Below are positions 26,234 through 33,958 of a stretch of 40,249 nucleotides of DNA, one piece after another. The notes under the pieces are model-generated. The model saw only the letters and a program-made list of their open reading frames with translations. It searched no databases and was not told the origin of the DNA. Made by a program: the position numbers and the translations under genes. How positions within the stretch are numbered: position 1 is the stretch's first letter; every line of letters begins with the position of its first letter. The stretch is from Bacteroidales bacterium UBA5762 (GTDB lineage: Bacteria > Bacteroidota > Bacteroidia > Bacteroidales > TTA-H9). The stretch covers positions 4,740 through 44,988 of the forward strand of contig DIEY01000034.1 in NCBI GenBank assembly GCA_002418865.1, given 5' to 3'.

Positions 26234-28237
26234 CTAGTCGAGCAATACAAAACTACCTGATTTATCAATGTACCTCCCTTTTGAGGTCAATAAACGGATA
26301 TAATACACATATACGCCACTTTCCACTTTTTTCCCTTTATACGTACCATCCCAACCTTCATCGGGCGAGTGGGTTTCGAAAATCTTCTGCCCTATACGGC
26401 TGAAAACTGCGAAATAATATTCCGTAGGATCGATGGCCGTGAGTAAAGGCTTAAAAAGATGATTCGTGGTATTGCGAAAAGGAGTAAATGCATTGGGAAT
26501 AAAAAAATGATAATCTGGTTCTATGACTACTGTATTGGATTGTGATGTCTCCTTCAAAGAAAAAGGATTGCCGCTTGCTTCTATGGCCCTGATAAAATAC
26601 ATGGCCCCAGTTTCATGATCAATATCCGCATCACTCCATGTTGTGTCTTCAGGACTAAGCTCAGCCACAAGCGTTGTATCCACATTCACTATTTTGTAAA
26701 CCATATATCCTTCTGGTCCATTGAACCAATCTTTGTATTTATTCCACTGAAGTTGAGAACCATGAGGATTTTTCAACAAAATATTCGAAGCAAGGTTCGA
26801 AACCAAAGCTTCTGCCCCACAGCTATCTATCACACGCAAACGATAATGATATTGATTCTTGGAAACATTCACAGCAGAATCTACAAAATATAAGTTAGCA
26901 TCATCTGCCATGAATTCTTTTATTTGAGTAAAGTTAGCTGATTGATTAGTGCTTCGCTCGAGGAAAAACTTTTGAATAGGAGACAGGCTATCCATAAGAA
27001 ATTTCAAGGCAATGAACTGATTATTGACTACCGTCCCGTATCGAATATAAGCATATTGAGGCTGAGGCGGCATTCTTACATGTAAAGATCGAACATTGCT
27101 GGAGGCCGAAATGAGAGGGTTGTTCGAATTTGCCCTAATGAAAAAGGAATATTTCACTTTGTCCTGAGCTTGAAGAAAATCATACGTTAAAGTAGATGCA
27201 TTCAAATGAACAAAAGGATAAAAAGCTTCATTATTTTCACTGAGATAAATTGTATAGCCTTCGAGACCTCCTGATAAATTGGCGTAAGGTGTCCATTGAA
27301 GCCTGATGCGACCTTCACAAACGTCGAAAGCAGGCTCATTAAGCCAAATAGAATTTTGAGCCTGCGGAATCCCCATATCTTCACTCACATTTCCACAAAA
27401 ATCGTAGGCCGCCACTGAATATTTCCACGATTGTGCAGAAGGATCATTGAGCGCATCAATAAAATGAGTAGTATTAAAATTTGGAATTAACGCTAATGTA
27501 TCCCAAATACCTTGATCCTGCAAATAAACAATGTAACCCTCCACATCGGGAGCATTTACCTCTTGCCAACCCAAGTGTATCTGCCCATTAACCACACTAA
27601 CACTATCAAAAATAGGTGTGGGCGGTTGAACAATATCATGATCAACCTTTACTATAGCAGAAACCGATTTGCAATATTCATCGTACAACTCAATCTTATA
27701 GTACCTGTCAACACACGGACGAACATCGTGTATATAACTCAGGCCGGAAGTGCTGTCAATTTTTATCCAATCTTCATTTTCTTCTCGATAAAAAATTCTA
27801 TACCATCCATCATTACTCGATGGCAGAGTTTTCATCAATGCATTCCATTGCAGTTGAATATAAGTCTGATTTACAATGCTACCTACTGGAAGAATGGATG
27901 CAATGGTATCTGAATTAACCCAAAGGCCATTCGTTGTTATAGTTTTAACGAAATAATAAGCATGCATGACATTGGCATTTGCTCCAATATGCTGATATTG
28001 TGTTATACCCAAATCTGAAATATTAGCAATAAGGTTGAAAGAAGATGAAATATCGAATGAATAGTAAATTTCGTATCTCTGCAGATCAATAGTGTTTTGG
28101 CTGGGTTGCCAATAAATGGTTATGTCTCCATTCGATGACACTTCACTGCATTTCATGTTCACAGGAAATACTTGTGCCTGAACTATGGACGCAGTAAATA
28201 ATAAAACCAAGCTCGCATTATAAAAATAAATCTTCAT
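26234..28237 (-). CDS. Secreted fibronectin-like protein with T9SS type B sorting domain
   Basis: 667 aa from the ATG at 28237; a longer TTG start at 28255 adds six residues. A signal peptide (about 1-22, ending TASIVQAQ) leads to several repeats of fibronectin type III-like beta sandwiches, seen as recurrent IxLQWNP or LGWQEV strands and YxIYLSENNE-type turns. The final 85-90 residues (IPNAFTPFRN, FAVFSRIGQKIFET, WDGTYKGKKVESGVYVYYI) are the CHU_C/gliding-motility-associated C-terminal domain recognised by the type IX secretion system. The protein is therefore expected on the cell surface or outside. No catalytic domain was seen; adhesion or a structural role is inferred. Confidence 0.88.
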   Translation of the reverse strand: MKIYFYNASLVLLFTASIVQAQVFPVNMKCSEVSSNGDITIYWQPSQNTIDLQRYEIYYSFDISSSFNLIANISDLGITQYQHIGANANVMHAYYFVKTITTNGLWVNSDTIASILPVGSIVNQTYIQLQWNALMKTLPSSNDGWYRIFYREENEDWIKIDSTSGLSYIHDVRPCVDRYYKIELYDEYCKSVSAIVKVDHDIVQPPTPIFDSVSVVNGQIHLGWQEVNAPDVEGYIVYLQDQGIWDTLALIPNFNTTHFIDALNDPSAQSWKYSVAAYDFCGNVSEDMGIPQAQNSIWLNEPAFDVCEGRIRLQWTPYANLSGGLEGYTIYLSENNEAFYPFVHLNASTLTYDFLQAQDKVKYSFFIRANSNNPLISASSNVRSLHVRMPPQPQYAYIRYGTVVNNQFIALKFLMDSLSPIQKFFLERSTNQSANFTQIKEFMADDANLYFVDSAVNVSKNQYHYRLRVIDSCGAEALVSNLASNILLKNPHGSQLQWNKYKDWFNGPEGYMVYKIVNVDTTLVAELSPEDTTWSDADIDHETGAMYFIRAIEASGNPFSLKETSQSNTVVIEPDYHFFIPNAFTPFRNTTNHLFKPLLTAIDPTEYYFAVFSRIGQKIFETHSPDEGWDGTYKGKKVESGVYVYYIRLLTSKGRYIDKSGSFVLLD

Positions 28238-28276
28238 CAGAAAAGGAAAACGCAAAACACATTCAAGATATTTTTA

Positions 28277-28284
28277 CAAAATTA
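28277..28284 (-). promoter_or_regulatory. -7 promoter element for the T9SS protein
   Basis: Minus strand TAATTTTG, exact TAnnTTTG match, about 40 nt before the ATG at 28237. No TTTG at the -33 position. Confidence 0.4.
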
Positions 28285-28506
28285 ACGATAAGGTCTTAAA
28301 AGCATTTATTTATTCAATGATTTAATAAACTTTGCAATATCATGAGTTTACCACGCTATTCACTATTACAAGCTTTTGCATCTACTGCTTTGGCCAAATT
28401 TAGAACCATAACATAACATTCAGAATCAATTATTTGAATTATTCTTCAAGGATGAACATTTTTATATCGAAAATTTTTATGAATATTGCAATTTAACATT
28501 CAACTT

Positions 28507-29160
28507 ATGACCTTTATAGCACCTTCCATCTTAAGCACGGATTTCTCAAAATTAGGGGATACTATTTCGATGTTACAGGAAAGCAAAGCCGACTGGATAC
28601 ATCTCGACATCATGGATGGCGTTTTTGTTCCCAACCTTACTTTTGGTTTTCCAGTAATTCGGGCAATTCGGAAACATACTACAAAACCTCTCGATGTTCA
28701 TTTAATGATGATAGAACCCGAAAAATATTTCATAGAATTTCGAGAAGCTGGAGCCGATATTTTAAGTGTGCATGTAGAAGTTTGCCAGCATTTGCAGCGC
28801 AATCTGTCGGCCATAAGACAATTAGGTATGAAGGCCGGAGTGGTTCTCAATCCACATACTCCTTCGATGTTTATCGAAAATGTCCTTCATGATGTGGATC
28901 TTATACTTATCATGTCAGTCAATCCGGGATTTGGCGGGCAGGAATTCATTCCTCAAACGATACAAAAAATCAAAAAATTAAAAGAATTGCTGATAGAGTC
29001 GGGCTCGAACGCCTTGATAGAAGTAGATGGTGGAGTAGGTTTAAACAATGCTCAATCACTGATAGAAGCAGGTGCCGATGTTTTGGTTGCAGGCAACAGC
29101 ATCTTTTCTCATGCCAATCCCGAACAAATAATTAGCCAGCTAAAACAATTAGAGGGATGA
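28507..29160 (+). CDS. rpe: Ribulose-phosphate 3-epimerase
   Basis: Interconverts ribulose 5-phosphate and xylulose 5-phosphate in the pentose phosphate pathway. 217 aa from the ATG at 28507; an upstream in-frame TTG at 28486 is unlikely since the family begins right at this Met (MTFIAPSILSTDF). TIM-barrel motifs are HLDIMDGVFVPNLTFG with metal ligands His32 and Asp34, LDVHLM, MSVNPGFGGQEFI and EVDGGVG with the second catalytic Asp, then VAGNSIF at the phosphate site. It overlaps the next gene by 4 nt (ATGA). Confidence 0.96.
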   Translation: MTFIAPSILSTDFSKLGDTISMLQESKADWIHLDIMDGVFVPNLTFGFPVIRAIRKHTTKPLDVHLMMIEPEKYFIEFREAGADILSVHVEVCQHLQRNLSAIRQLGMKAGVVLNPHTPSMFIENVLHDVDLILIMSVNPGFGGQEFIPQTIQKIKKLKELLIESGSNALIEVDGGVGLNNAQSLIEAGADVLVAGNSIFSHANPEQIISQLKQLEG

Positions 29161-30176
29161 AGTATATTTTCATTTTGGGCATGAGTTTATTTTATTGCCT
29201 GGCACAAGCACAGGAAAATGTGCTCACCGTAATGTTTTATAATGCCGAAAACCTTTTCGATGCCGAAGATGATCCAGAAAAAGAAGATGAAGGGTTCACT
29301 CCCCAAGGTTCTTATCACTGGAGTAAAGCACGCTTATATAAAAAAATAAATAACCTTGCCCGTGTAATTCTATCGGCCGATGAATGGCAAAACCCCTCTA
29401 TCATTGGCATGTGTGAAATTGAAAACGACAATGTTTTACGGATGCTCACTCAATATACGGCTCTCAAATCGGTAGGCTATCGTTTTATTCATTATGAAAG
29501 TCCTGATCCACGAGGAATAGATGTAGCCATGCTATACAACCCAGATGATTTTGAGCCTTTGTCTTCGAGGCCTATAAGAATAAAAGACGAAAAGGGCCTA
29601 CCTCTTCAAACAAGAGACATTCTATACGTAAAAGGCTTAGTGAGAAATATAGATACTCTGCATGTTTTTGTGAATCACTGGCCATCGAAATATGGGGGTG
29701 TAGCAGGTTCTCTTCCTCGGCGCTTTGCTGCTGCAAAAACACTCAAACAACAAGTAGATTCCTTGCTACATCTACGTGATGCCAATATCTTGATTATGGG
29801 CGATTTAAACGATAATCCCTTCGACGTTTCGGTGAAAGATGTCCTTCAGGCTTGCATAGATACAGCCAATTGCTCATCATCTCTCATCAATCTTGTGGCT
29901 CCATTGATGAAAACACAAAATATAGGAAGTCATAAATTTCAAGGACAATGGGATATCATTGACAATATCATAGTGTCGAGAACTTTGTATGAGGGAAGAT
30001 TACATCTTGCTGCCCAAAAGGCTAAAATCTTTGCTCCTGATTTCATGCTAACCCCTGATAAAACTTATACCGGCCAAAGAATCTTTCGTACTTATTACGG
30101 TATGAAATACGAAGGTGGATATAGCGACCATCTACCCATTATGACCTATCTCAGCATAAAAAGTACAGATTTATAA
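29157..30176 (+). CDS. Secreted EEP-family phosphodiesterase/nuclease-like protein
   Basis: 339 aa with signal peptide (ILGMSLFYCLAQAQ). EEP motifs in order: MFYNAENLFDAEDDPEKEDE, IIGMCEIEN with the metal-binding Glu, LHVFVNHWPSKYGG, ILIMGDLNDNPFD and YSDHLPIM with the catalytic His. The FYNAENLFD opening marks a Bacteroidota subgroup different from the EEP protein at 15617. The gene overlaps rpe through ATGA and is translationally coupled to it. The substrate is unknown; the pairing with rpe has no evident metabolic meaning. Convergent with the next gene, 26 nt apart, without an evident hairpin terminator. Confidence 0.9.
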   Translation: MKYIFILGMSLFYCLAQAQENVLTVMFYNAENLFDAEDDPEKEDEGFTPQGSYHWSKARLYKKINNLARVILSADEWQNPSIIGMCEIENDNVLRMLTQYTALKSVGYRFIHYESPDPRGIDVAMLYNPDDFEPLSSRPIRIKDEKGLPLQTRDILYVKGLVRNIDTLHVFVNHWPSKYGGVAGSLPRRFAAAKTLKQQVDSLLHLRDANILIMGDLNDNPFDVSVKDVLQACIDTANCSSSLINLVAPLMKTQNIGSHKFQGQWDIIDNIIVSRTLYEGRLHLAAQKAKIFAPDFMLTPDKTYTGQRIFRTYYGMKYEGGYSDHLPIMTYLSIKSTDL

Positions 30177-30202
30177 TTGAGCTCAGAAATAAAACTGAAA
30201 AT

Positions 30203-31183
30203 TTATTCTATGCCGGCAAAATGACGCATAAACTGAACCCTTTCATACGAAGCAGGATTTTCTACATTCTTCAGGCTCATCTTACCAATAACCTCTTCAA
30301 GTGACTCATATCCATGCTTGTCCAACCAAGAATTGATTTGCTGATTTGTATCGGCAATGCGTGAGAAACCATAACGATATAGAACCGAAGCCATTTGTAC
30401 AGCCTTTGCTCCAGCCAATAAAAGTTTCAATGCAGCTTCGCCACCATCTACTCCGGTAGATCCCGCCAAATCGCAATGCACCCTGTCGCTTAGCATGGCA
30501 ATCCATCGTAAAGGAAGAGTAATCTCGCCCGGTTGACTGAAAACATGCCCACTGGTTACTTCCAGATTATCCAAATCAATTTCAGGACTGTAAAAACGAT
30601 TGAATAAAACCATTCCTTGAATACCAGTCCATGACAATTGTAATAATGTCTTGGCAAGACTCGAAAAATACCAGCTTAATTTAATGCTAACGGGAATTTT
30701 AACCTCTTTAAGAACTGCCTTAACAATATCGAAATAAAGTTTTTCATTTTCTTCTCCACTACGAAAAGGATCGGAAGGCAGAATAAAAATATTCAATTCG
30801 AGTGCATCGGCACCGGCTTGTTCAATCTGTCGGGCAAAACTCGTCCATTGAGAAGCAGTTATACAATTGATGCTGGCAATGATGGGTAAAGAAGTATTCT
30901 TTTTTGCCTCTGAGATAAGTTGAAGATATCTATCGATAGCATGAGATTGAGTGTATTGATGAATATAATCCCATGCTTCTGGATAGGGCGATTCCTGAAA
31001 TGAAATGGATTGATGTGCCTCAAATTTTATTTGTTCTTCGAAAATGGATTTTAACACCACAGCACCTACACCCTGACGCTCTAACTCGACTATATTTTTC
31101 AAGGAAGAAGTCAATCCGGAACTACCAGCTATAATAGGACTCTTTAAGTCTAAACCCAAATACTTTGTGCTCAAATTGGCCAT
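30203..31183 (-). CDS. Dihydroorotate dehydrogenase-like FMN protein (probably not PyrD)
   Basis: 326 aa TIM-barrel protein of the DHOD/PreA superfamily. The N-terminus (LSTKYLGLDLKSPIIAGSSG) and the C-terminal phosphate-binding part (STGVDGGEAALKLLLAGAKA) fit the FMN site. The substrate loop that in class 1 DHODs carries the NxSCPN motif with catalytic Cys reads LELNIFILPSD here, with no Cys. So dihydroorotate oxidation by the usual mechanism is unlikely. Such DHOD-like proteins are widespread but lack a settled function as far as I know. Stands alone with its own promoter element; no pyrimidine genes nearby. Confidence 0.85.
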   Translation of the reverse strand: MANLSTKYLGLDLKSPIIAGSSGLTSSLKNIVELERQGVGAVVLKSIFEEQIKFEAHQSISFQESPYPEAWDYIHQYTQSHAIDRYLQLISEAKKNTSLPIIASINCITASQWTSFARQIEQAGADALELNIFILPSDPFRSGEENEKLYFDIVKAVLKEVKIPVSIKLSWYFSSLAKTLLQLSWTGIQGMVLFNRFYSPEIDLDNLEVTSGHVFSQPGEITLPLRWIAMLSDRVHCDLAGSTGVDGGEAALKLLLAGAKAVQMASVLYRYGFSRIADTNQQINSWLDKHGYESLEEVIGKMSLKNVENPASYERVQFMRHFAGIE

Positions 31184-31208
31184 ATCGTCAAAATTTTAAT
31201 TTCGATAT

Positions 31209-31227
31209 TTTAGGGCACAAACCTAAA
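31209..31227 (-). promoter_or_regulatory. Promoter element and overlapping inverted repeat for the DHOD-like gene
   Basis: Minus strand TAGGTTTG (31218-31225) matches TAnnTTTG, with CTTG 18 nt upstream as a possible -33 element. TTTAGG (31209-31214) and CCTAAA (31222-31227) form an inverted repeat over the -7 element and probable start site, so a repressor site or an initial-transcript hairpin is possible. Confidence 0.35.
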
Positions 31228-31315
31228 GAATTTTTCATTCGCTCAAGCTATTTTAACAAAGATTTGCTTCTTAAAAATTCTTTCTTCAAGAAACATTGCT
31301 TAATCGTTAAAATGA

Positions 31316-31705
31316 TTAATGAGATAAATGATGAATATCACTTGAATGCGATTGACGTGATTCTTTTATGGCTGGTAGATGTTCCTCTGCCCAATTAACC
31401 AAATCGATAATGTGAGGCAATAAACTTTCGCCCAAAGAAGTAAGCTCGTATTCGACTCTGGGTGGAACCTCAGCAAACATGGTTCTTTTTACATATCCAT
31501 CCATTTCGAGATTCTTTAAGGTTACGGAAAGCATCTTTTGCGAAATATCCTTTATCATTCTGTAAAGTTCATTAAAACGAACATTATGTTTCTCATTAAG
31601 AATCAGCAAAATAAGCAAAGACCATTTGTCACCTATCCTATCCATGACCGAACGCACAGGGCATTCCGACAAATCTGAGTTGTTAGATAAAAATTTTTCG
31701 ATCAT
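31316..31705 (-). CDS. HxlR/DUF24 family transcriptional regulator with single conserved Cys
   Basis: A winged-helix dimeric DNA-binding protein of 129 aa. Family motifs: CPVRSVMDRIGDKWSLLILL, then FNELYRMIKDISQKMLSVTL (recognition helix) and a wing near RTMFAEVPPRVEYELT. Cys15, the only Cys, is at the position used for redox or electrophile sensing in Bacillus HypR, YodB, CatR and QorR; with no second Cys it resembles one-Cys sensors. It is divergent from the hydrolase-thioredoxin-DoxX operon, and the shared region contains a 49-bp imperfect palindrome, so it probably represses itself and that operon. Inducer unknown. Confidence 0.92.
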   Translation of the reverse strand: MIEKFLSNNSDLSECPVRSVMDRIGDKWSLLILLILNEKHNVRFNELYRMIKDISQKMLSVTLKNLEMDGYVKRTMFAEVPPRVEYELTSLGESLLPHIIDLVNWAEEHLPAIKESRQSHSSDIHHLSH

Positions 31706-31755
31706 AATTATTTGAATTTCAATAAAACTATATTAAAGGTAAGTGTATAACATTT

Positions 31756-31765
31756 ATGATATCAT
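31756..31765. repeat. 10-bp palindrome ATGATATCAT in the HxlR intergenic region
   Basis: A perfect short palindrome 25 nt upstream of the plus-strand -7 element. It may be a secondary operator, but short AT-rich palindromes are common by chance. Confidence 0.2.
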
Positions 31766-31789
31766 CAAAATTTTACATGATAACTTTTA

Positions 31790-31838
31790 TATATTTGCAG
31801 CGAAAAAGTTATTCACTAACTTTTCGTTTGCAAATATA
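31790..31838. promoter_or_regulatory. 49-bp palindromic divergent promoter/operator, HxlR region
   Basis: Left arm 31790-31811 and right arm 31817-31838 are inverted copies matching at 18 of 22 positions around a 5-nt centre (TTCAC). The outer ends are TATATTTGC and GCAAATATA, so each arm carries a perfect TAnnTTTG -7 element facing the other (plus strand 31790-31797, minus strand 31831-31838). The inner part is AAAAGTTA/TAACTTTT, 8 bp perfect. Another TAACTTTT copy lies just outside at 31781-31788. This looks like overlapping divergent promoters with a HxlR operator in the middle. Confidence 0.6.
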
Positions 31839-31860
31839 AAACATTTATTAACTAAAAAGC

Positions 31861-32661
31861 ATGGGAAAAATGAAAAATTTAATGAAACAAGTTCTTTTAC
31901 TGGGTCTTTTTACATTACTTATGACTCAGTGGGTAGAGGCCAGAATAGTGAACCGGCCAGTAAATTATTCTGATGGGGATAAGCAATTAAAAGGATGGCT
32001 CTATTACGATGATGCCATCAAGGGCGCAAGGCCAGGGGTAATAGTTGTGCATGAATGGTGGGGCATAACCGATTACATCAAACAAAGGGCCGAACAGTTA
32101 GCGGGACTTGGTTATGCAGCTTTAGTAGCCGATATTTATGGAGAAGGTTTTGTTACTTCCAATTTTCAGGAGGCTGGCAAGATTTCTCAAAGCTTCATTC
32201 AAGACCAGAATCTTTTGAGAAAGCGAGCTAATTTAGCTTTGGCTGCTATTCGGCAACAGCCCGAAGTGGATAAGAATAAAATTGCTGCTATTGGTTATTG
32301 TTTTGGAGGAACAACGGTTCTCGAACTGGCACGTAGTGGTGCAGACCTCAAGGGCGTAGTAAGTTTTCATGGAGGATTGAGTACGGTCAATCCTGCTGAT
32401 GCTAAAAACATTAAGGCCAGTGTTCTGGTTTGTCATGGAGCTAAAGATAAATTCGTCAGCCCTGATGACATGAATACTTTCATCAACTCGATGAATGAAG
32501 CTGGTGTTGATTATGAATTGATTTTTTATAGCAACTCTGTGCATGGCTTTACCAATCCGGCCAACGGGAATAATCCTGAAACTGGATTGGCCTACAATGA
32601 AAAAGCCGATCTCAGATCGTGGCAAGCTATGAAAAATTTTCTTGAAGAAATCTTCAAATAA
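31861..32661 (+). CDS. Exported dienelactone hydrolase family protein
   Basis: An alpha/beta hydrolase of 266 aa with a signal peptide (MKQVLLLGLFTLLMTQWVEA), so it acts outside the cytoplasm. Catalytic triad: Cys147 in GYCFGG, Asp196 in GAKDKF, His228 in VHGFTNP. The conserved VVHEWWGITDYIKQRAEQLA segment is also present. In-frame ATGs at 31861, 31870 and 31882 are all possible; the first is used. First gene of a probable four-gene operon regulated by the divergent HxlR protein. Dienelactone hydrolases open lactone rings, but this branch is poorly defined and the substrate is not known. Confidence 0.92.
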   Translation: MGKMKNLMKQVLLLGLFTLLMTQWVEARIVNRPVNYSDGDKQLKGWLYYDDAIKGARPGVIVVHEWWGITDYIKQRAEQLAGLGYAALVADIYGEGFVTSNFQEAGKISQSFIQDQNLLRKRANLALAAIRQQPEVDKNKIAAIGYCFGGTTVLELARSGADLKGVVSFHGGLSTVNPADAKNIKASVLVCHGAKDKFVSPDDMNTFINSMNEAGVDYELIFYSNSVHGFTNPANGNNPETGLAYNEKADLRSWQAMKNFLEEIFK

Positions 32662-32682
32662 ATCAAACTTAAAATTTTTAGC

Positions 32683-32705
32683 AACAATTATATTTTTTAA
32701 TTGTT
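32683..32705 (+). other. AT-rich stem-loop between the hydrolase and mini-thioredoxin genes
   Basis: AACAATTA (32683-32690) and TAATTGTT (32698-32705) are perfect inverted copies with a 7-nt T-rich loop. There is no T tract after it. It could be a processing or attenuation site within the operon. Confidence 0.3.
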
Positions 32706-32772
32706 ATACAACTCAATTCCTTTCTTTTATAGCACAATTGAAGAAAGAATTTATATAAAATTCATTAAAATA

Positions 32773-33045
32773 ATGCAACAACCAGTTCAATTAGAAATGT
32801 ATTACTCGATGACCTGTCCAAATTGTAAAATTCTGGATAGAATGCTTAATGATGTACTTCCCGAATATGGAGATAAGATAAAACTGAAGAAGATTTTAAT
32901 TTCTTCACCTTCGGGATATATCAAGTCGTTAAAATTGGGAATACATTCTGTACCTACCCTTGTGCTGGATGGAAAGATCATTTTCAGGCAAGTGCCCGAA
33001 AAGTCAGCTCTCATTCAAACATTAAATCAAACCCTTCAAAACTAA
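32773..33045 (+). CDS. Small thioredoxin/glutaredoxin-fold protein (CPNC)
   Basis: 90 aa from the ATG at 32773; a longer TTG start at 32701 adds an unlikely hydrophobic extension. The opening beta strand and CPNC redox motif (Cys15, Cys18) in YYSMTCPNCKIL, and the cis-proline loop SVPTLVLDGK (Pro61), define a thioredoxin fold of the minimal type. There is no signal peptide, so it is cytoplasmic. Likely a thiol-disulfide exchanger for a partner in this operon, e.g. the DoxX-like membrane protein; this is inferred. Confidence 0.88.
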   Translation: MQQPVQLEMYYSMTCPNCKILDRMLNDVLPEYGDKIKLKKILISSPSGYIKSLKLGIHSVPTLVLDGKIIFRQVPEKSALIQTLNQTLQN

Positions 33046-33050
33046 AATTT

Positions 33051-33287
33051 ATGGAAAAAAAGAAAAAACTCAGATGTCCTTTAGGAATTCCCGGCGGTAT
33101 CATTGCTGCTCTGGTCGGATTAATTCTCCTGATAGTCAACTTAGTGAATGGAGATTATCTCAATGCTTTACTTGCTTTTGCACTTATGCTATTAGGTTTA
33201 CCCTTTGTTAGAGTCACTATGATGGTGCATTTAGCCAACGATAGACTCGATGAAATTGAAGAAAAACTTAATAACAATAAAAAATAA
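33051..33287 (+). CDS. Small two-TM membrane protein, unknown
   Basis: 78 aa. A basic N-terminus (MEKKKKLRCPLG) with one Cys, two hydrophobic segments (about 13-32 and 36-56) and a polar tail (DRLDEIEEKLNNNKK) likely forming a short helix. It lies 5 nt after the thioredoxin gene and 28 nt before doxX, so it is probably part of that operon. No family was recognised. Confidence 0.7.
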   Translation: MEKKKKLRCPLGIPGGIIAALVGLILLIVNLVNGDYLNALLAFALMLLGLPFVRVTMMVHLANDRLDEIEEKLNNNKK

Positions 33288-33315
33288 GTTTTGATAACCT
33301 CCTAAATTATCTAAT

Positions 33316-33678
33316 ATGAACACACAGAAGATCCTTTTCTGGGCCAGTACTGGCTTACTTTCGTTGATGATGCTTTCGAGTGCATTCAATTATTTTACTA
33401 GCCCTCAAATGGAAGCCGCATTCCAACATCTGGGATTCCCCTCCTACTTCAGAATTGAACTCGGAGTAGCAAAAATCCTTGGTGTTATTGCTTTACTTGT
33501 GCCAATCACACCTTATCTATTGAAGATTTTTGCCTATTCGGGCTTCTTCATCACATTTGTCTCGGCCATCATAGCGCATATTGCCAGTGGTGACCCTCTT
33601 CAGGCGATGTTGATGCCTGTAATTGCATTAATCCTCCTCATTGTCTCCATATTTTATTACGAAAAATTAAAGCCTTAA
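33316..33678 (+). CDS. DoxX-like membrane protein
   Basis: 120 aa with four hydrophobic segments. The pattern SSAFNYFTSPQMEAAFQHLG, then YFRIELGVAKILGVIALLVP and GFFITFVSAIIAHIASGD is typical of the DoxX-like family. DoxX proteins are linked to thiol and oxidative stress: in mycobacteria DoxX acts with a thiosulfurtransferase and SodA in a membrane oxidoreductase complex. Last gene of the HxlR-associated operon, followed by a strong terminator. Confidence 0.88.
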   Translation: MNTQKILFWASTGLLSLMMLSSAFNYFTSPQMEAAFQHLGFPSYFRIELGVAKILGVIALLVPITPYLLKIFAYSGFFITFVSAIIAHIASGDPLQAMLMPVIALILLIVSIFYYEKLKP

Positions 33679-33702
33679 GCGGTCTAAATTGAATTCATTC
33701 GC

Positions 33703-33735
33703 AAGGGCATTCGGGAGGATGCCCTTATTTGTTTC
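33703..33735 (+). terminator. Rho-independent terminator after doxX
   Basis: AAGGGCAT (33703-33710) pairs with ATGCCCTT (33719-33726), 8 bp with 8-nt loop, followed by a T-rich stretch ATTTGTTTC. It ends the HxlR-associated operon. Confidence 0.75.
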
Positions 33736-33832
33736 TATTGGTTTTATGAATTTCGATAGCAAACAGTATTACATTAGTTTTATGTCTGATTCATTTTTTG
33801 CATTTCAAAGAAATATTTGAATGTGCAATGAA

Positions 33833-33958
33833 GCAATATTGAGTTCCCTCCGACGACCTCATTTAGAGTAATTTTTACAACAAATATTATTTGATTATCA
33901 GTTGGTTGCAATTATCGAAATAGTCAAAAACGACTTTTCGGAGGGGATTCAATATTTC
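33833..33958. repeat. 21-nt inverted repeat flanking 84 nt, downstream of doxX and radC
   Basis: The arm at 33833-33853 (starts GCAATATTGAG, ends CCTCCGA) and the arm at 33938-33958 (starts TCGGAGGGG, ends ATATTTC) are inverted copies matching at 18 of 21 positions. The right arm runs into the first two bases of the radC stop codon. The 84-nt interior shows no gene. A non-autonomous mini-element with terminal inverted repeats or an old duplication is possible; no clear target duplication is seen. Confidence 0.5.

Noticed and set aside
28342..28416. 24-codon small frame in the T9SS protein-rpe intergenic region
   Set aside because: Only a near-match -7 element (AAnnTTTG type) precedes it and nothing in the peptide is recognisable. 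Conservation data would be required.
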